Positions 1 to 8,288 are shown, numbered from the stretch's first letter. The stretch: 64,000 nt of DNA from Roseateles asaccharophilus (GCF_004362405.1 NZ_SNXE01000001.1:1009781-1073780), one strand, 5' to 3'. Made by a program: numbers and translations. Notes: generated by a model not told the origin, from the sequence alone.

Positions 1-84
1 CTTGAGTCGCATCAAATGCTTATCGCCCACTTCTCCCACCGAGGCGGGATTGCTCCATGCGAGCCTGCGCGCCATGCTTGGCGC

Positions 85-477
85 ATGGATGTTTCTTGTG
101 TTTCCTTGCCGCAAGATGGGCTTGCGCAGCACGACGCGCCCGAGAGCGGGTCCAAGGTGGCGGGGCCGGCCACATGCACGGCCGCGGGCTGTCCGATGGA
201 GGCTGCGCTGCAGCCCGCGGGGCAGGTCTTGCCCCTGCGTGCGCGTCGAGGCGTGGGCATTCCGGGCGGGCGCCACCAAGCCAAGCCCAGCTCGGCCGAG
301 GTGCTGGAGAACTTCAAGCGCGCGACGGCCCTGTTTTTCCGTCGCCGACTGTCCGAACCGCGGCCGCCGGCGCCGGAAGGCCAGGGGGGCAATGCCGGTC
401 CCTGGGTGAGCAGCTGCACCATGCAGGCCTGGGAGGCGGCGCTGGGCAAAAAGCCGCTGACACCGCCCTGGCGCTAG
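85..477 (+). CDS. Hypothetical protein, doubtful
   Basis: An open frame of about 130 codons runs to a TAG at 475-477. Its second half has the high G/C third-position bias of the neighbouring genes and encodes a charged, proline-rich C-terminus (near EVLENFKRATALFFRRR). I recognise no family. An upstream in-frame ATG at 16 would add 23 residues; neither start has a clear ribosome binding site. Long frames on both strands are common at this GC content, so this may not be a gene. It converges with the glyoxalase gene that follows on the minus strand. Confidence 0.3.
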   Translation: MDVSCVSLPQDGLAQHDAPESGSKVAGPATCTAAGCPMEAALQPAGQVLPLRARRGVGIPGGRHQAKPSSAEVLENFKRATALFFRRRLSEPRPPAPEGQGGNAGPWVSSCTMQAWEAALGKKPLTPPWR

Positions 478-499
478 GGCCAGGCCCTCGACGGTCTTC

Positions 500-946
500 T
501 TACCAGCTGCCGGTATTGGGCATGGAGGCCCAGGGCTCGGCCGGGGCGAGGGCGGGGCCGTCCTGCAGCAGCTCGACGGAGATCTGGTCGGGCGAGCGCA
601 CAAAGGCCATGCGGCCGTCGCGCGGAGGGCGCAGGATGGTCACGCCGTGGTCGGCCAGACGCTGGCAGGCGGCATAGATATCGGGCACGGCAAAGGCGAT
701 GTGGCCGAAGTTGCGGCCGCCGGTGTAGGCCTCGGCCTTGCCGTCCGCATCGGGCCAGTTGTAGGTCAGCTCGACCTGGGGCTGGTACTTGCCGGCCTCG
801 TCGCCGGGGGCGGCCAGATAGACCAGGGTGAAGCGGCCGGCCTCGTGCTCGGTGCGGCGCATCTCGACCATGCCCAGAGCGTCGCGGTAGAACTTGAGCG
901 AAGCGTCGAGGTTCTCGACGCGGACCATCGTGTGCAGGTATTTCAT
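500..946 (-). CDS. gloA: Lactoylglutathione lyase (glyoxalase I)
   Basis: Converts the hemithioacetal of methylglyoxal and glutathione to S-lactoylglutathione in the cytoplasm, the first step of methylglyoxal detoxification. The 148-residue protein is a single two-module VOC fold. The four metal ligands expected for the bacterial Ni/Co-dependent class are visible: His5 (MKYLH), Glu59 (QVELTYNW), His82 (NFGHIAF) and Glu125 (SVELLQ). It is slightly longer than E. coli GloA (135 residues) because of a short C-terminal extension and an insertion near residue 50. It appears to be monocistronic. Confidence 0.93.
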   Translation of the reverse strand: MKYLHTMVRVENLDASLKFYRDALGMVEMRRTEHEAGRFTLVYLAAPGDEAGKYQPQVELTYNWPDADGKAEAYTGGRNFGHIAFAVPDIYAACQRLADHGVTILRPPRDGRMAFVRSPDQISVELLQDGPALAPAEPWASMPNTGSW

Positions 947-1043
947 GGCTGGAACTCGGGAGTGACGCCGGATCTGGCGGGTTCAGCCTTCTATTGTCCC
1001 CGCTGAGTCCAGGGCGCGTGCCGGTGAGGGCTTGGCGCCGGGC

Positions 1044-2171
1044 TCAGTGGCCGGGCGTGAGCAGGCTGCGGCGGGCGCTGCTGACGCGGTTGCGACCGTT
1101 CTCCTTGGCGGCGTAGAGGGCTTCATCGGCCCGGGCCAGCAGCGCATCCACGCTGCCCATCTCGGCAGAGAGCTCGGCGCAGCCTATGCTGACCGTCACG
1201 GCCGCCGGCAGCTGCAGCGCGGCAATTTCCTGCCGCAGCCGCTCCGCCAGCTGCTGGGCCTGGGCCAGATCGGTGGCCGGCAGGAGCAGGGCAAACTCCT
1301 CGCCACCGATGCGAGCCGCCAGGTCCGTGTTGCGCAGACTGGCGCGGCAGCACTGGGCCACCTCACGCAGCACGGTATCGCCCAGCTGGTGACCGCCCTG
1401 ATCGTTAATGCGCTTGAAGTGATCCACGTCCAGCGCCAGCAGGGACAGGGGCTGGCCGCTGCTGCGGCTCTCGGCCAGGGCGGCTTCGCCGCTGCGGAAG
1501 AACTGCCGGCGATTGGGCAGGGCGGTCAGCGGATCGGTGCGCGCCAGCTTCTCGGTCTCGGCCAGCAGATGCTGGTTGGCGGCCAGCGTTTGGCGCAGCT
1601 CGCGCTCTGCGAGGTAGAGCTGGCGGTTCAGCCGCTGCACCACCCAGGCCGCCGTGCCCACCACGCCGGCCCACAGGCCGTGGAAGAAGACCACCCGGCG
1701 TATGGCGGTGGCGTCCAGGCCCAGCCAGCTCAGCATGGTGGCGCAGACCAGCACGGTGATGCCGCCGCAGGCCAGATTGAGCCAGAGCGGGGCCTTGGCA
1801 ATGAGCAGGCCCATCAGATAGAGCAGGGAGGTGGCCAGCACAAACTCGGGGCGGCCCAGCAGCTTGCCGTCGATCACGCAGGCAAAGCCCACACCCACCA
1901 GGGTGTAGAGCGGGTAGGACAGGGCCAGGGGCAGCTTGCGCCCCGGCCTGAACGTCAGCCAGCTCAGCAGGGCCCAGAAGCCCAGATAGACAAAGCGCAG
2001 GGTCCGCACCTCGGCCGCGGCCGGCTCGATCAACCAGTCGCCCAGCAGGTAGAGCAGGGGGATGAGGCCGCCAATGCCGTAGACAAAGCGCAGTACCGGC
2101 CAGGCGCGCTCCGCCTGCCACTGGGCATAGGGCGGCAGGGCGGTGCTGGGTGCGGGTGTGGCTGGGGACAA
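1044..2171 (-). CDS. Membrane diguanylate cyclase (GGDEF)
   Basis: Makes c-di-GMP from two GTP. The N-terminal half (about residues 25-180) contains five or six hydrophobic segments and resembles no named sensor domain I can assign. A short helical linker (about 183-208) leads into the GGDEF domain (about 209-365). The active-site signature is GGEEF at 289-293, so the cyclase should be active. An inhibitory-site RxxD (RNTD, 280-283) sits the canonical five residues upstream, predicting product inhibition. The signal sensed is unknown. It stands alone between glyoxalase I and a CoA-transferase, all on the minus strand. Confidence 0.9.
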   Translation of the reverse strand: MSPATPAPSTALPPYAQWQAERAWPVLRFVYGIGGLIPLLYLLGDWLIEPAAAEVRTLRFVYLGFWALLSWLTFRPGRKLPLALSYPLYTLVGVGFACVIDGKLLGRPEFVLATSLLYLMGLLIAKAPLWLNLACGGITVLVCATMLSWLGLDATAIRRVVFFHGLWAGVVGTAAWVVQRLNRQLYLAERELRQTLAANQHLLAETEKLARTDPLTALPNRRQFFRSGEAALAESRSSGQPLSLLALDVDHFKRINDQGGHQLGDTVLREVAQCCRASLRNTDLAARIGGEEFALLLPATDLAQAQQLAERLRQEIAALQLPAAVTVSIGCAELSAEMGSVDALLARADEALYAAKENGRNRVSSARRSLLTPGH

Positions 2172-2228
2172 GGCGGTGGGTGAGGGCGCGAATTGGCCAG
2201 CATTGTCCGCCCAGCCGGGGCCTTGTGC

Positions 2229-3422
2229 TCAGAGCACCACGCCCTCGGCCCGCAGGGCTGCGACTTCTTGCTCGCCATAGCCCAGCGCGGCCAACAGCGC
2301 CGCGTTGTCCGCCCCCAGCTGGGGCGCGGGCCGGCGCAGGGGCAGGCGCTGGCCATCCAGGCTCAGGGGCAGCAAGGGCAGCCGGGTCTCGCGGCCATCG
2401 GGCAGGGTGCTGGGGGCCAGGCCGCCGGTGGCCTGCAGATGCGGGTCGTCAAAGAGCTGCTCGGGCCGGGTGATGGGTGCGAAGGGCAGGCCCTGGGCCT
2501 CGAACACCGTGGCGATCTCGGCCGCGGTGCGCGCGGCCAGGCGTGTGCGCAGCGTGGGGATCAGGTGGGGCCGGGCCTGGACGCGCAGGTTGTTGCTGGC
2601 CAGCGCGGCGTCTGCCGCCAGATCCTCAAAGCCGAAGGCCTGGCAGAACAGGGCCCACTGCGTGTCGCTCACCACGGCCAGGAAGATCTGTTCGCCGCCC
2701 GCCACGGTGAAGACGTCGTAGATGCCCCAGGCCGAGATGCGCTCGGGCATGGGCGCGGCCGGCTTGCCGGTGATGGCGTACTGCATCATGTGCTGAGCCA
2801 CCAGCAGCACATTGTTCTCGAACAGGGCCGATTGCACCTGCTGGCCGCGGCCGCTGGCGTGACGCTGCTGCAGGGCGGCCAGCACGCCGATGGCGCCGAA
2901 CATGCCGCCCATGATGTCGTTCACCGAACTGCCGGCACGCAGCGGGTCGCCCGGCCGCCCGGTCATATAGGCCAGGCCGCCCATCATCTGCACCACCTCG
3001 TCCAGCGCGGTGCGGTGCTCGTAGGGGCCGGGCAGAAAGCCCTTGTGCGAGACATAGATCAGGCGCGGGTTCAGGGCCGAGAGCGCCGCATAGCCCAGGC
3101 CCAGGCGCTCCATGGTGCCGCTCTTGAAGTTCTCGCTGAAGACATCGGCGCCGGCCAGCAGCTTGAGCACGATCTCCAGGCCGCGCGGCTGCTTGATGTC
3201 CAGGGCCAGGCTCTTCTTGTTGCGGTTGAAGAGCGGGTAGAAGCCCGCGCCCGAGCCCAGCAGCTGGCGGGTGTTGTCGCCCGTGAGCGGTTCCACCTTG
3301 ATGACCTCGGCACCCAGATCGGCCAGCACCATGCCGCAGGTCGGCCCCATCACCATATGGGTGAACTCGATCACCCGGATGCCGGCCAGGGGCAGGTCTT
3401 GCGTGTGCTTGGCTTCGCTCAT
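2229..3422 (-). CDS. CaiB/BaiF (family III) CoA-transferase
   Basis: Moves CoA between carboxylic acids, probably from succinyl-CoA to a dicarboxylate. The 397-residue protein has the family layout: N-terminal Rossmann part (GIRVIEFTHMVMGP), the conserved ADLGAEVIKVE stretch near 34-44, and the catalytic aspartate at D169 (SVNDIMGG), the position used in formyl-CoA transferase. It overlaps the upstream lyase gene by 4 bases (3419-3422), so the two are co-transcribed and probably act in sequence: activation of an acid, then C-C cleavage. The divergent IclR regulator probably controls both. The substrate cannot be read from sequence; HMG, citramalate or a similar branched dicarboxylate would suit the lyase partner. 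Confidence 0.88.
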   Translation of the reverse strand: MSEAKHTQDLPLAGIRVIEFTHMVMGPTCGMVLADLGAEVIKVEPLTGDNTRQLLGSGAGFYPLFNRNKKSLALDIKQPRGLEIVLKLLAGADVFSENFKSGTMERLGLGYAALSALNPRLIYVSHKGFLPGPYEHRTALDEVVQMMGGLAYMTGRPGDPLRAGSSVNDIMGGMFGAIGVLAALQQRHASGRGQQVQSALFENNVLLVAQHMMQYAITGKPAAPMPERISAWGIYDVFTVAGGEQIFLAVVSDTQWALFCQAFGFEDLAADAALASNNLRVQARPHLIPTLRTRLAARTAAEIATVFEAQGLPFAPITRPEQLFDDPHLQATGGLAPSTLPDGRETRLPLLPLSLDGQRLPLRRPAPQLGADNAALLAALGYGEQEVAALRAEGVVL

Positions 3423-4348
3423 GCTTGGAATCCTTTGGGCAGGCCGGCCTCGGCCAGCATGCCGTACAGCGCCTCCTGGGGCAGGCCCTCGCGCAGCGGC
3501 GCGCGGGCGGCCAGCAGGCGCTCGAGGTTGATACCGGTGCGCACGCCCATGGCCTCGAACATGAAGACCAGGTCCTCGGTCACCACATTGCCCGAGGCGC
3601 CGGGCGCATAGGGGCAGCCGCCCAGGCCGGCCAGGGAGGCGTCGAAGGTGCGCACGCCGGCCTCGTAGGCGGCCAGGCAGTTGGCCAGGCCCAGGCCGCG
3701 GGTGTTGTGCAGGTGCGCGGCCCCGGCACGCTCGCCCAGCTCTTGGCGCAGGCGCGTGAAGAGCCGCCGCACCTGGGCCGGGTTGGCCATGCCGGCGGTG
3801 TCCGAGAGGCCCACATCGTCCGCCCCCGCCTCGGCGCAGGCCAGGGCCAGGCGGATCACGGCGTCTTCATCCACCGCCCCCTGCAGGGTGCAGCCGAAGG
3901 CGGTGGACAGGCCCACCTCCACGCCCATATCGGGCGCCTGCTCGCGGCGCAGGGCCAGCACGCTGCGTAGCTCCTCCAGCATGGCCTGCGGGGTCTTGCG
4001 CACATTGGCCAGGGAGTGGGCCTCGCTCACCGAGATGGGCAGACTGATCTTGTGTGCACCCGCCGCGATGGCGGCCTCGGCCCCGCGCCGGTTGGGTACC
4101 AGGGCCAGGGTGGCGAGGCCGGGCAGGCCGCGCGCAAAGGCGATCAGCTCACCGGTGTCGGCCAGCTGGGGCAGCAGGCGGGCCGGCACAAAGGAACCCA
4201 GCTCGATTTCGCGCAGGCCGGCGGCATGCAGGGCGGCCACCCAGCGCTGCTTGGCGGCCGTGGGCATGGTGGTGGCCACGCTCTGCAGGCCGTCGCGCGG
4301 GCCCACCTCGCTGATCAGGACCTCGGGTGCCTGGGTGCTGCTTGACAT
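3419..4348 (-). CDS. Hydroxymethylglutaryl-CoA lyase family protein
   Basis: HMGL-like TIM-barrel lyase that splits a 3-hydroxy-acyl-CoA, classically HMG-CoA to acetyl-CoA and acetoacetate. Residues 11-20 give the metal/catalytic signature EVGPRDGLQ with D19. Metal-binding His212 and His214 lie in AHLHNTRG, and the catalytic cysteine loop GLGGCPYAPGASGN places Cys245. The length of 309 matches the bacterial enzyme. It is the first gene of a two-gene operon with the CoA-transferase. The start at 4348 lacks a good ribosome binding site and overlaps the IclR-type operator, so the transcript may be nearly leaderless. HMG-CoA, citramalyl-CoA or a related substrate are all possible. Confidence 0.88.
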   Translation of the reverse strand: MSSSTQAPEVLISEVGPRDGLQSVATTMPTAAKQRWVAALHAAGLREIELGSFVPARLLPQLADTGELIAFARGLPGLATLALVPNRRGAEAAIAAGAHKISLPISVSEAHSLANVRKTPQAMLEELRSVLALRREQAPDMGVEVGLSTAFGCTLQGAVDEDAVIRLALACAEAGADDVGLSDTAGMANPAQVRRLFTRLRQELGERAGAAHLHNTRGLGLANCLAAYEAGVRTFDASLAGLGGCPYAPGASGNVVTEDLVFMFEAMGVRTGINLERLLAARAPLREGLPQEALYGMLAEAGLPKGFQA

Positions 4349-4372
4349 GTTCTATCTGATGGAACAAAGTTC
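4343..4372. promoter_or_regulatory. IclR-type operator between lyase and iclR genes
   Basis: The 60-base divergent spacer holds half-sites GTTC (4349-4352), GAAC (4362-4365) and GTTC (4369-4372). The first two form TGTTC-N9-GAACA and the last two GAAC-AAA-GTTC. A perfect -35-like TTGACA (4343-4348) reads toward the IclR gene, though I find no convincing -10. A very similar half-site cluster lies upstream of the thiolase gene near 30418. That the adjacent IclR protein binds here is inference from position and symmetry. Confidence 0.55.
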
Positions 4373-4408
4373 TAAAAAGTATCGCCTTCAGGCCCGCCCG
4401 CGTCAACC

Positions 4409-5128
4409 ATGCCCCGCAAAGCCGCCACGCCCTCCCTGGCCGACACCGAAGCCGCCCCCGGTGGCGTGGCCGCGGCCGACAAGGCCCTGAGCCTGCTCAA
4501 TGCCTTTCGCGCCGGCGACAGCACGCTGAGCCTGAGCGAGCTGGCCGAGCGCACCCAGCTCTACAAGAGCACGGCCCTGCGCCTGCTGGCCTCGCTGGAG
4601 CATGCGCAGCTGCTGCAGCGTCGGGCCGACGGGCGCTATGCCCTGGGGCCGGGCCTGGCGCGGCTGCACGGCCTTTACGCCGCCTCCTTTTCGCTGGAAG
4701 CCGAGGTGATGCCGGTGCTGCAGGCTCTGGTGGCACGCACACGCGAGAGCGCGGCCCTGCATGTGCGCCAGGGCGAGCAGCGCCTGTGCCTGTACCGTGT
4801 GGACTCGCCCCAGCCCCTGCGCGACCATCTGCGCGCGGGTGATCTGCTGCCTCTGGAGCGCGGCGCGGGCGGGCGCCTGCTGCTGGCCTATGGCGGCGCG
4901 CGCGGCAAGCTCTATGAGCGCATCCGCGCCGAGGGCCTGGCCGAGCTGGATGGCGACCGCGTGGAGGGCCTGGCCGGCCTGGCCGCGCCGGTGTTCCGCG
5001 CCGGCGGCGAGCTGGTGGGCGCCCTGACCCTGAGCCTGCCCAGCAGCCGGCTCAAGCCCGGCCTGGGCGAGACGCTGCGCAAAGCCGCGAGTCAGCTCAG
5101 CCGTCGCTTGGGGGCGGAGCAGAACTGA
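4409..5128 (+). CDS. IclR family transcriptional regulator
   Basis: DNA-binding regulator of 239 residues. An N-terminal winged helix-turn-helix (about 20-85; ADKALSLLNAF, then SLSELAERTQLYKSTALRLL) is followed by the IclR effector-binding domain (about 95-235). It is transcribed divergently from the CoA-transferase/lyase pair across a 60-base spacer with a palindromic operator, the usual arrangement for an IclR protein controlling a neighbouring catabolic operon and itself. The effector is probably the acid degraded by that pair or its CoA ester (inference). Confidence 0.9.
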   Translation: MPRKAATPSLADTEAAPGGVAAADKALSLLNAFRAGDSTLSLSELAERTQLYKSTALRLLASLEHAQLLQRRADGRYALGPGLARLHGLYAASFSLEAEVMPVLQALVARTRESAALHVRQGEQRLCLYRVDSPQPLRDHLRAGDLLPLERGAGGRLLLAYGGARGKLYERIRAEGLAELDGDRVEGLAGLAAPVFRAGGELVGALTLSLPSSRLKPGLGETLRKAASQLSRRLGAEQN

Positions 5129-5192
5129 CGTAGATTCGCGGGCGCAAGCCGGCACAGCGCCGGTGCGAACAAGTCAAGCGAGGGAAAGCAGC

Positions 5193-6185
5193 ATGAGTTT
5201 CAAGGTGTGCATCGTGGGGGCGGGCGCCATTGGCGGCTGGTTCGGCGCCTATCTGGGCCACAAGCTGGGCGCCGAGGTGCAGCTCAGTGCCCTGGCGCGC
5301 GGCGCCACGCTGGCGGCATTGCGCGCGCAGGGCCTGCGGCTGGACACGCCGACCGGTGAGAGCCTGAGCGTGCCGCTCATGGCCAGCGACAGCACCCAGG
5401 CCCTGGGTCCGCAGGACCTGGTGGTGGTGGCCGTCAAGGGCCCGGCCCTGGCCGCGGTGGCGCCCGCCGTGCGCGCCCTGATGGGGCCCGAGACCCGGGT
5501 GCTGGTGGCCATGAACGGCGTGCCCTGGTGGTTCTTCCGCGGCCTGGGCGGCCCGCTGGAGGGGCAGGCCCTGGAGACGGTGGACCCGGGCGGCCTGATC
5601 GCTGCGCAGATCCCGGCCGAGCGCGTGATCGGCTCGGTGGTGCACGCCAGCTGCGCCACGCCCGAGCCGGGCCGGGTGCGGCATGTGATGGGCATGGGCC
5701 TGATCCTGGGCGATCCGGCCGGCGGCCGGCCCGCGCATGTGGAGCAGCTCGCGGCCCTGCTGCAGCGCGCCGGCTTCAATGCCACGGTGTCGGAGCGCAT
5801 CCAGCGCGACATCTGGTTCAAGCTCTGGGGCAATATGACCATGAACCCGATCTCGGCCCTGACCGGCGCCACGGCCGATCGCATCCTGGACGACGAGCTG
5901 GTGCGCGGCTTCGTGACGAACGTGATGCGCGAGGCCGCCGAGATCGGTGCGCGCATCGGCTGCGGCGTGGACCAGACGCCCGAGCAGCGCCACGAGGTGA
6001 CGCGCAAGCTGGGCGCCTTCAAGACCTCCATGCTGCAGGACACCGAGGCCGGCCGCCCGCTGGAGCTGGACGCCCTGGTGGCCGTGGTGCGCGAGATTGC
6101 GCAGAAGCTCGGCCTGGCCACGCCGCACACCGATGCCATGCTGGGCCTGACCCGGCTGATGGCGCGCACGCGCGGCTTGTACTGA
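5193..6185 (+). CDS. 2-dehydropantoate 2-reductase family (PanE-like)
   Basis: NADPH-dependent ketoacid reductase; in the classic case it reduces 2-dehydropantoate to pantoate for coenzyme A synthesis. The N-terminal Rossmann motif is VGAGAIGGWFG (near residue 8), and the ApbA/PanE C-terminal helical domain contains the conserved KLWGNMTMNP stretch. I chose the ATG at 5193, preceded by AGGGAA, giving 330 residues; an upstream GTG at 5163 lacks a ribosome binding site. Burkholderiales often carry several PanE paralogues acting on other 2-oxoacids, so the true substrate is uncertain. It stands 64 bases after iclR and may share its transcript. Confidence 0.82.
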   Translation: MSFKVCIVGAGAIGGWFGAYLGHKLGAEVQLSALARGATLAALRAQGLRLDTPTGESLSVPLMASDSTQALGPQDLVVVAVKGPALAAVAPAVRALMGPETRVLVAMNGVPWWFFRGLGGPLEGQALETVDPGGLIAAQIPAERVIGSVVHASCATPEPGRVRHVMGMGLILGDPAGGRPAHVEQLAALLQRAGFNATVSERIQRDIWFKLWGNMTMNPISALTGATADRILDDELVRGFVTNVMREAAEIGARIGCGVDQTPEQRHEVTRKLGAFKTSMLQDTEAGRPLELDALVAVVREIAQKLGLATPHTDAMLGLTRLMARTRGLY

Positions 6186-6286
6186 GTCTGCGGCATGCGC
6201 AGAGCGCCCAGACCTTGCGCGGCCGGTGCCGCTCTGTCACGGCGCGCTGGCAGCATGGCCGGCGTGTACCCCATAAGGAGAGCGCC

Positions 6287-7411
6287 ATGCCGATCAAGAC
6301 CCCTGCTGTTCGATCCTGGGCCGCCGCCCTGCTGCTGACCCTGTCCGGCGGCTGGGCGCTGGCCCAGCCTCTGCTGATCGCCCACCGCGGTGCCAGCGGC
6401 CACCGGCCCGAGCACACGCTCGCGGCTTACGAACTGGCGATCGAGCAGGGCGCGGACTACATCGAGCCCGATCTGGTGATGAGCAAGGACGGGGTGCTGC
6501 TGGCCCGCCACGAGCCGCTGCTGGCGCGCGTCGAGCTGGAGGCCGATGGCCGCACGATCAAGCGTGGCGCGGATGGCAAGCCGGTGCTGCATCGCACCGA
6601 CACCAGCAGCAATGTCTGGCAGCTGGACAAGTACGCGGATCGCCTGACGGTGAAGCTGGTCGATGGCCGGCCGATGGCGGGCTGGTTTGCCGAGGACTTC
6701 ACGGCTGCCGAGATCCGCGCCGACATTCGCGCGCAGGAGCGCCTGCGCGACCTGCGTCTGGCCAACAAGGCCTTTGATGACCGCCTGCCCATTCCCACGC
6801 TGGACGAGGTGATCGCCCTGGCCCAGGCGCGCGGCGTGGGCATCTACCCCGAGACCAAGCACCCCAGCTACTTCAAGGCCTTCACGGATGCGGCTGGCCT
6901 GCCGCGCATGGAAGACACCCTGCTCAAGGCCTTGCACGCGGCCTGGGGCAACCGCGCCGAGGCGCCGGTCTTCATCCAGTCCTTCGAGGTGGCCAATCTG
7001 CAGTACCTGCGCGGCAAGACGAAGCTGCGCCTGGTGCAGCTGCTCAGCGCCAATGGCAAGCCCTACGACTTCAACGTGGCGGGCGATGCGCGCGGCTATG
7101 CCGAGCTGGCCCAGCCCGCGGGGCTGGACTTCATCAAGCGCTACGCGGATGGCGTGGGCCCCCATCTCAACCTGATGATCCCGCCCAGCGGCGCGGCGAC
7201 GCCGCTGATTGCCGAGGCCCACAAGCGCGGCCTGAAGGTGCATGGCTGGACCTTCCGCGCCGAGAACAGCTTCCTGCCGGCCGAGTTCCGGCGCGAGGGC
7301 CAGGCCCTGGGCGATATGGCCGGTCAGCTTAAGCGCTTTCTCGATCTGGGCATGGACGGCTTCTTTACCGACCAGCCCGACGTCGCGGCTGAGGCGCTGA
7401 AGAAGCGCTGA
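6287..7411 (+). CDS. glpQ: Glycerophosphodiester phosphodiesterase, periplasmic
   Basis: Hydrolyses glycerophosphodiesters to glycerol-3-phosphate and an alcohol. The 374-residue precursor has a signal peptide ending near GGWALA-QP (about residue 26), so the enzyme should be periplasmic. The mature N-terminus carries the catalytic motif LLIAHRGASGHRPEHT, then the metal-binding YIEPDLVMSKDGVLLARHE. The size and the central insertion before YPETKHPSY match the GlpQ rather than the shorter UgpQ type. The start is fixed by AAGGAG at 6275-6280, six bases before the ATG. No transporter gene is adjacent. Confidence 0.92.
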   Translation: MPIKTPAVRSWAAALLLTLSGGWALAQPLLIAHRGASGHRPEHTLAAYELAIEQGADYIEPDLVMSKDGVLLARHEPLLARVELEADGRTIKRGADGKPVLHRTDTSSNVWQLDKYADRLTVKLVDGRPMAGWFAEDFTAAEIRADIRAQERLRDLRLANKAFDDRLPIPTLDEVIALAQARGVGIYPETKHPSYFKAFTDAAGLPRMEDTLLKALHAAWGNRAEAPVFIQSFEVANLQYLRGKTKLRLVQLLSANGKPYDFNVAGDARGYAELAQPAGLDFIKRYADGVGPHLNLMIPPSGAATPLIAEAHKRGLKVHGWTFRAENSFLPAEFRREGQALGDMAGQLKRFLDLGMDGFFTDQPDVAAEALKKR

Positions 7412-7447
7412 GTCATCAGGGCGGCGGGGCGGCCCAGTCGGCTCCGC

Positions 7448-7594
7448 TCAACTCAGCATCTGGCCCAGACCCCAGAGCAGGGCCGGATAGGCAATGCCCC
7501 AGATGGCGAGCACCAGCGTGACCACCTTCAGCGCGGTCACGGCCCGGTGGGCGCGACTTGCGTGCAGGACTTGCGACAGAGACTTGGCAGACAT
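7448..7594 (-). CDS. 48-residue membrane microprotein, KdpC-N-terminus-like
   Basis: A small frame with a good ribosome binding site (GGAG nine bases before the ATG at 7594). It encodes a basic N-terminus and one hydrophobic helix ending GIAYPALLWGLGQ. That segment resembles the N-terminal transmembrane helix of KdpC, the small subunit of the potassium-pumping Kdp ATPase, whose helix has the pattern (G)xAYPLLxTGxxQ. The remaining KdpC domain (about 150 residues) is absent, and no other kdp gene is nearby. It could be an independent membrane microprotein or a remnant. The function is unknown. Confidence 0.55.
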   Translation of the reverse strand: MSAKSLSQVLHASRAHRAVTALKVVTLVLAIWGIAYPALLWGLGQMLS

Positions 7595-7683
7595 ATCGAT
7601 GCACTCCGGAGGGGAAGGACTGGGGCACTCTGTGCAATACCCGTGCCTAAGCCTCGGAGCCTGTGCCGGCCGAGCATCGGGCA

Positions 7684-8133
7684 TCAAGCGCTGCGATCCA
7701 CCCGCAGCGCCAGCACCACCGAGCTGGTGGTCTTGATCACGCCCTCGATCTCGCCGATCTCGTCGAGCAGCGCATCCAGGCGCATGGTGGACTCGGCGCG
7801 CAGCACGGCCATGTAGTCGAACTCGCCGCTCACCGAGGCCAGCTGGCGCAGCTCGGGAAAGCTCGTCAGCTTCTTGACCACCTCGCGGCCCGCGCGCGGC
7901 TGCACCGTGACGCCCACAAAGGCCTGCACGCCGCGGTCCTGGGCCTCGCTGCCCAGCTTGGCGGTGTAGCCCACGATCACGCCGGCCGCCTCCAGCCGGG
8001 CCAGGCGGGCCACCACCGTGGTGCGCGCAATGCCCAGTTTGCGTGCCAGCTCGGCCGTGCTGGCGCGGGCATTGGCCTGCAGCAGGGTGATGAGCTGGCG
8101 ATCGGTCTGGTCCTTGGCGGCGGCCTCGTTCAT
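7684..8133 (-). CDS. Lrp/AsnC family transcriptional regulator
   Basis: The 149-residue protein has an N-terminal helix-turn-helix (about 8-60; TDRQLITLLQANARAS then ELARKLGIARTTVVARLARLE) and a C-terminal RAM ligand-binding domain (about 70-145). It is divergent from the lysine catabolic operon across 155 bases containing a perfect 15-base palindrome. Lrp-family proteins commonly sense an amino acid and control the adjacent catabolic genes, so a lysine or aminoadipate sensor is a reasonable inference. Confidence 0.9.
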   Translation of the reverse strand: MNEAAAKDQTDRQLITLLQANARASTAELARKLGIARTTVVARLARLEAAGVIVGYTAKLGSEAQDRGVQAFVGVTVQPRAGREVVKKLTSFPELRQLASVSGEFDYMAVLRAESTMRLDALLDEIGEIEGVIKTTSSVVLALRVDRSA

Positions 8134-8143
8134 GGATAACCCT

Positions 8144-8209
8144 TGTTTCTGACGATGTGTAGCGCAAGTTTGTCATAACGTCAGATTGAGCTCTTGTTTC
8201 GACGAAACA
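8144..8209. promoter_or_regulatory. Palindromic operator pair, Lrp/lysine operon
   Basis: A perfect 15-base palindrome, TGTTTCGACGAAACA, occupies 8195-8209. A related imperfect copy (TGTTTC then TGACGATGT) lies at 8144-8158, its start 51 bases away, close to five helical turns. Both sit between the divergent Lrp and lysine-operon genes, as expected for an Lrp-type protein that binds several phased sites. A weak -10-like TAGACT lies at 8237-8242 toward the operon. Confidence 0.55.
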
Positions 8210-8288
8210 TCGCTTTCTTTCGTCCGCACTCATTCCTAGACTGCGCCCCATTCCGGACCGCATTTCTTTGGATACGAGGAGACACCCC

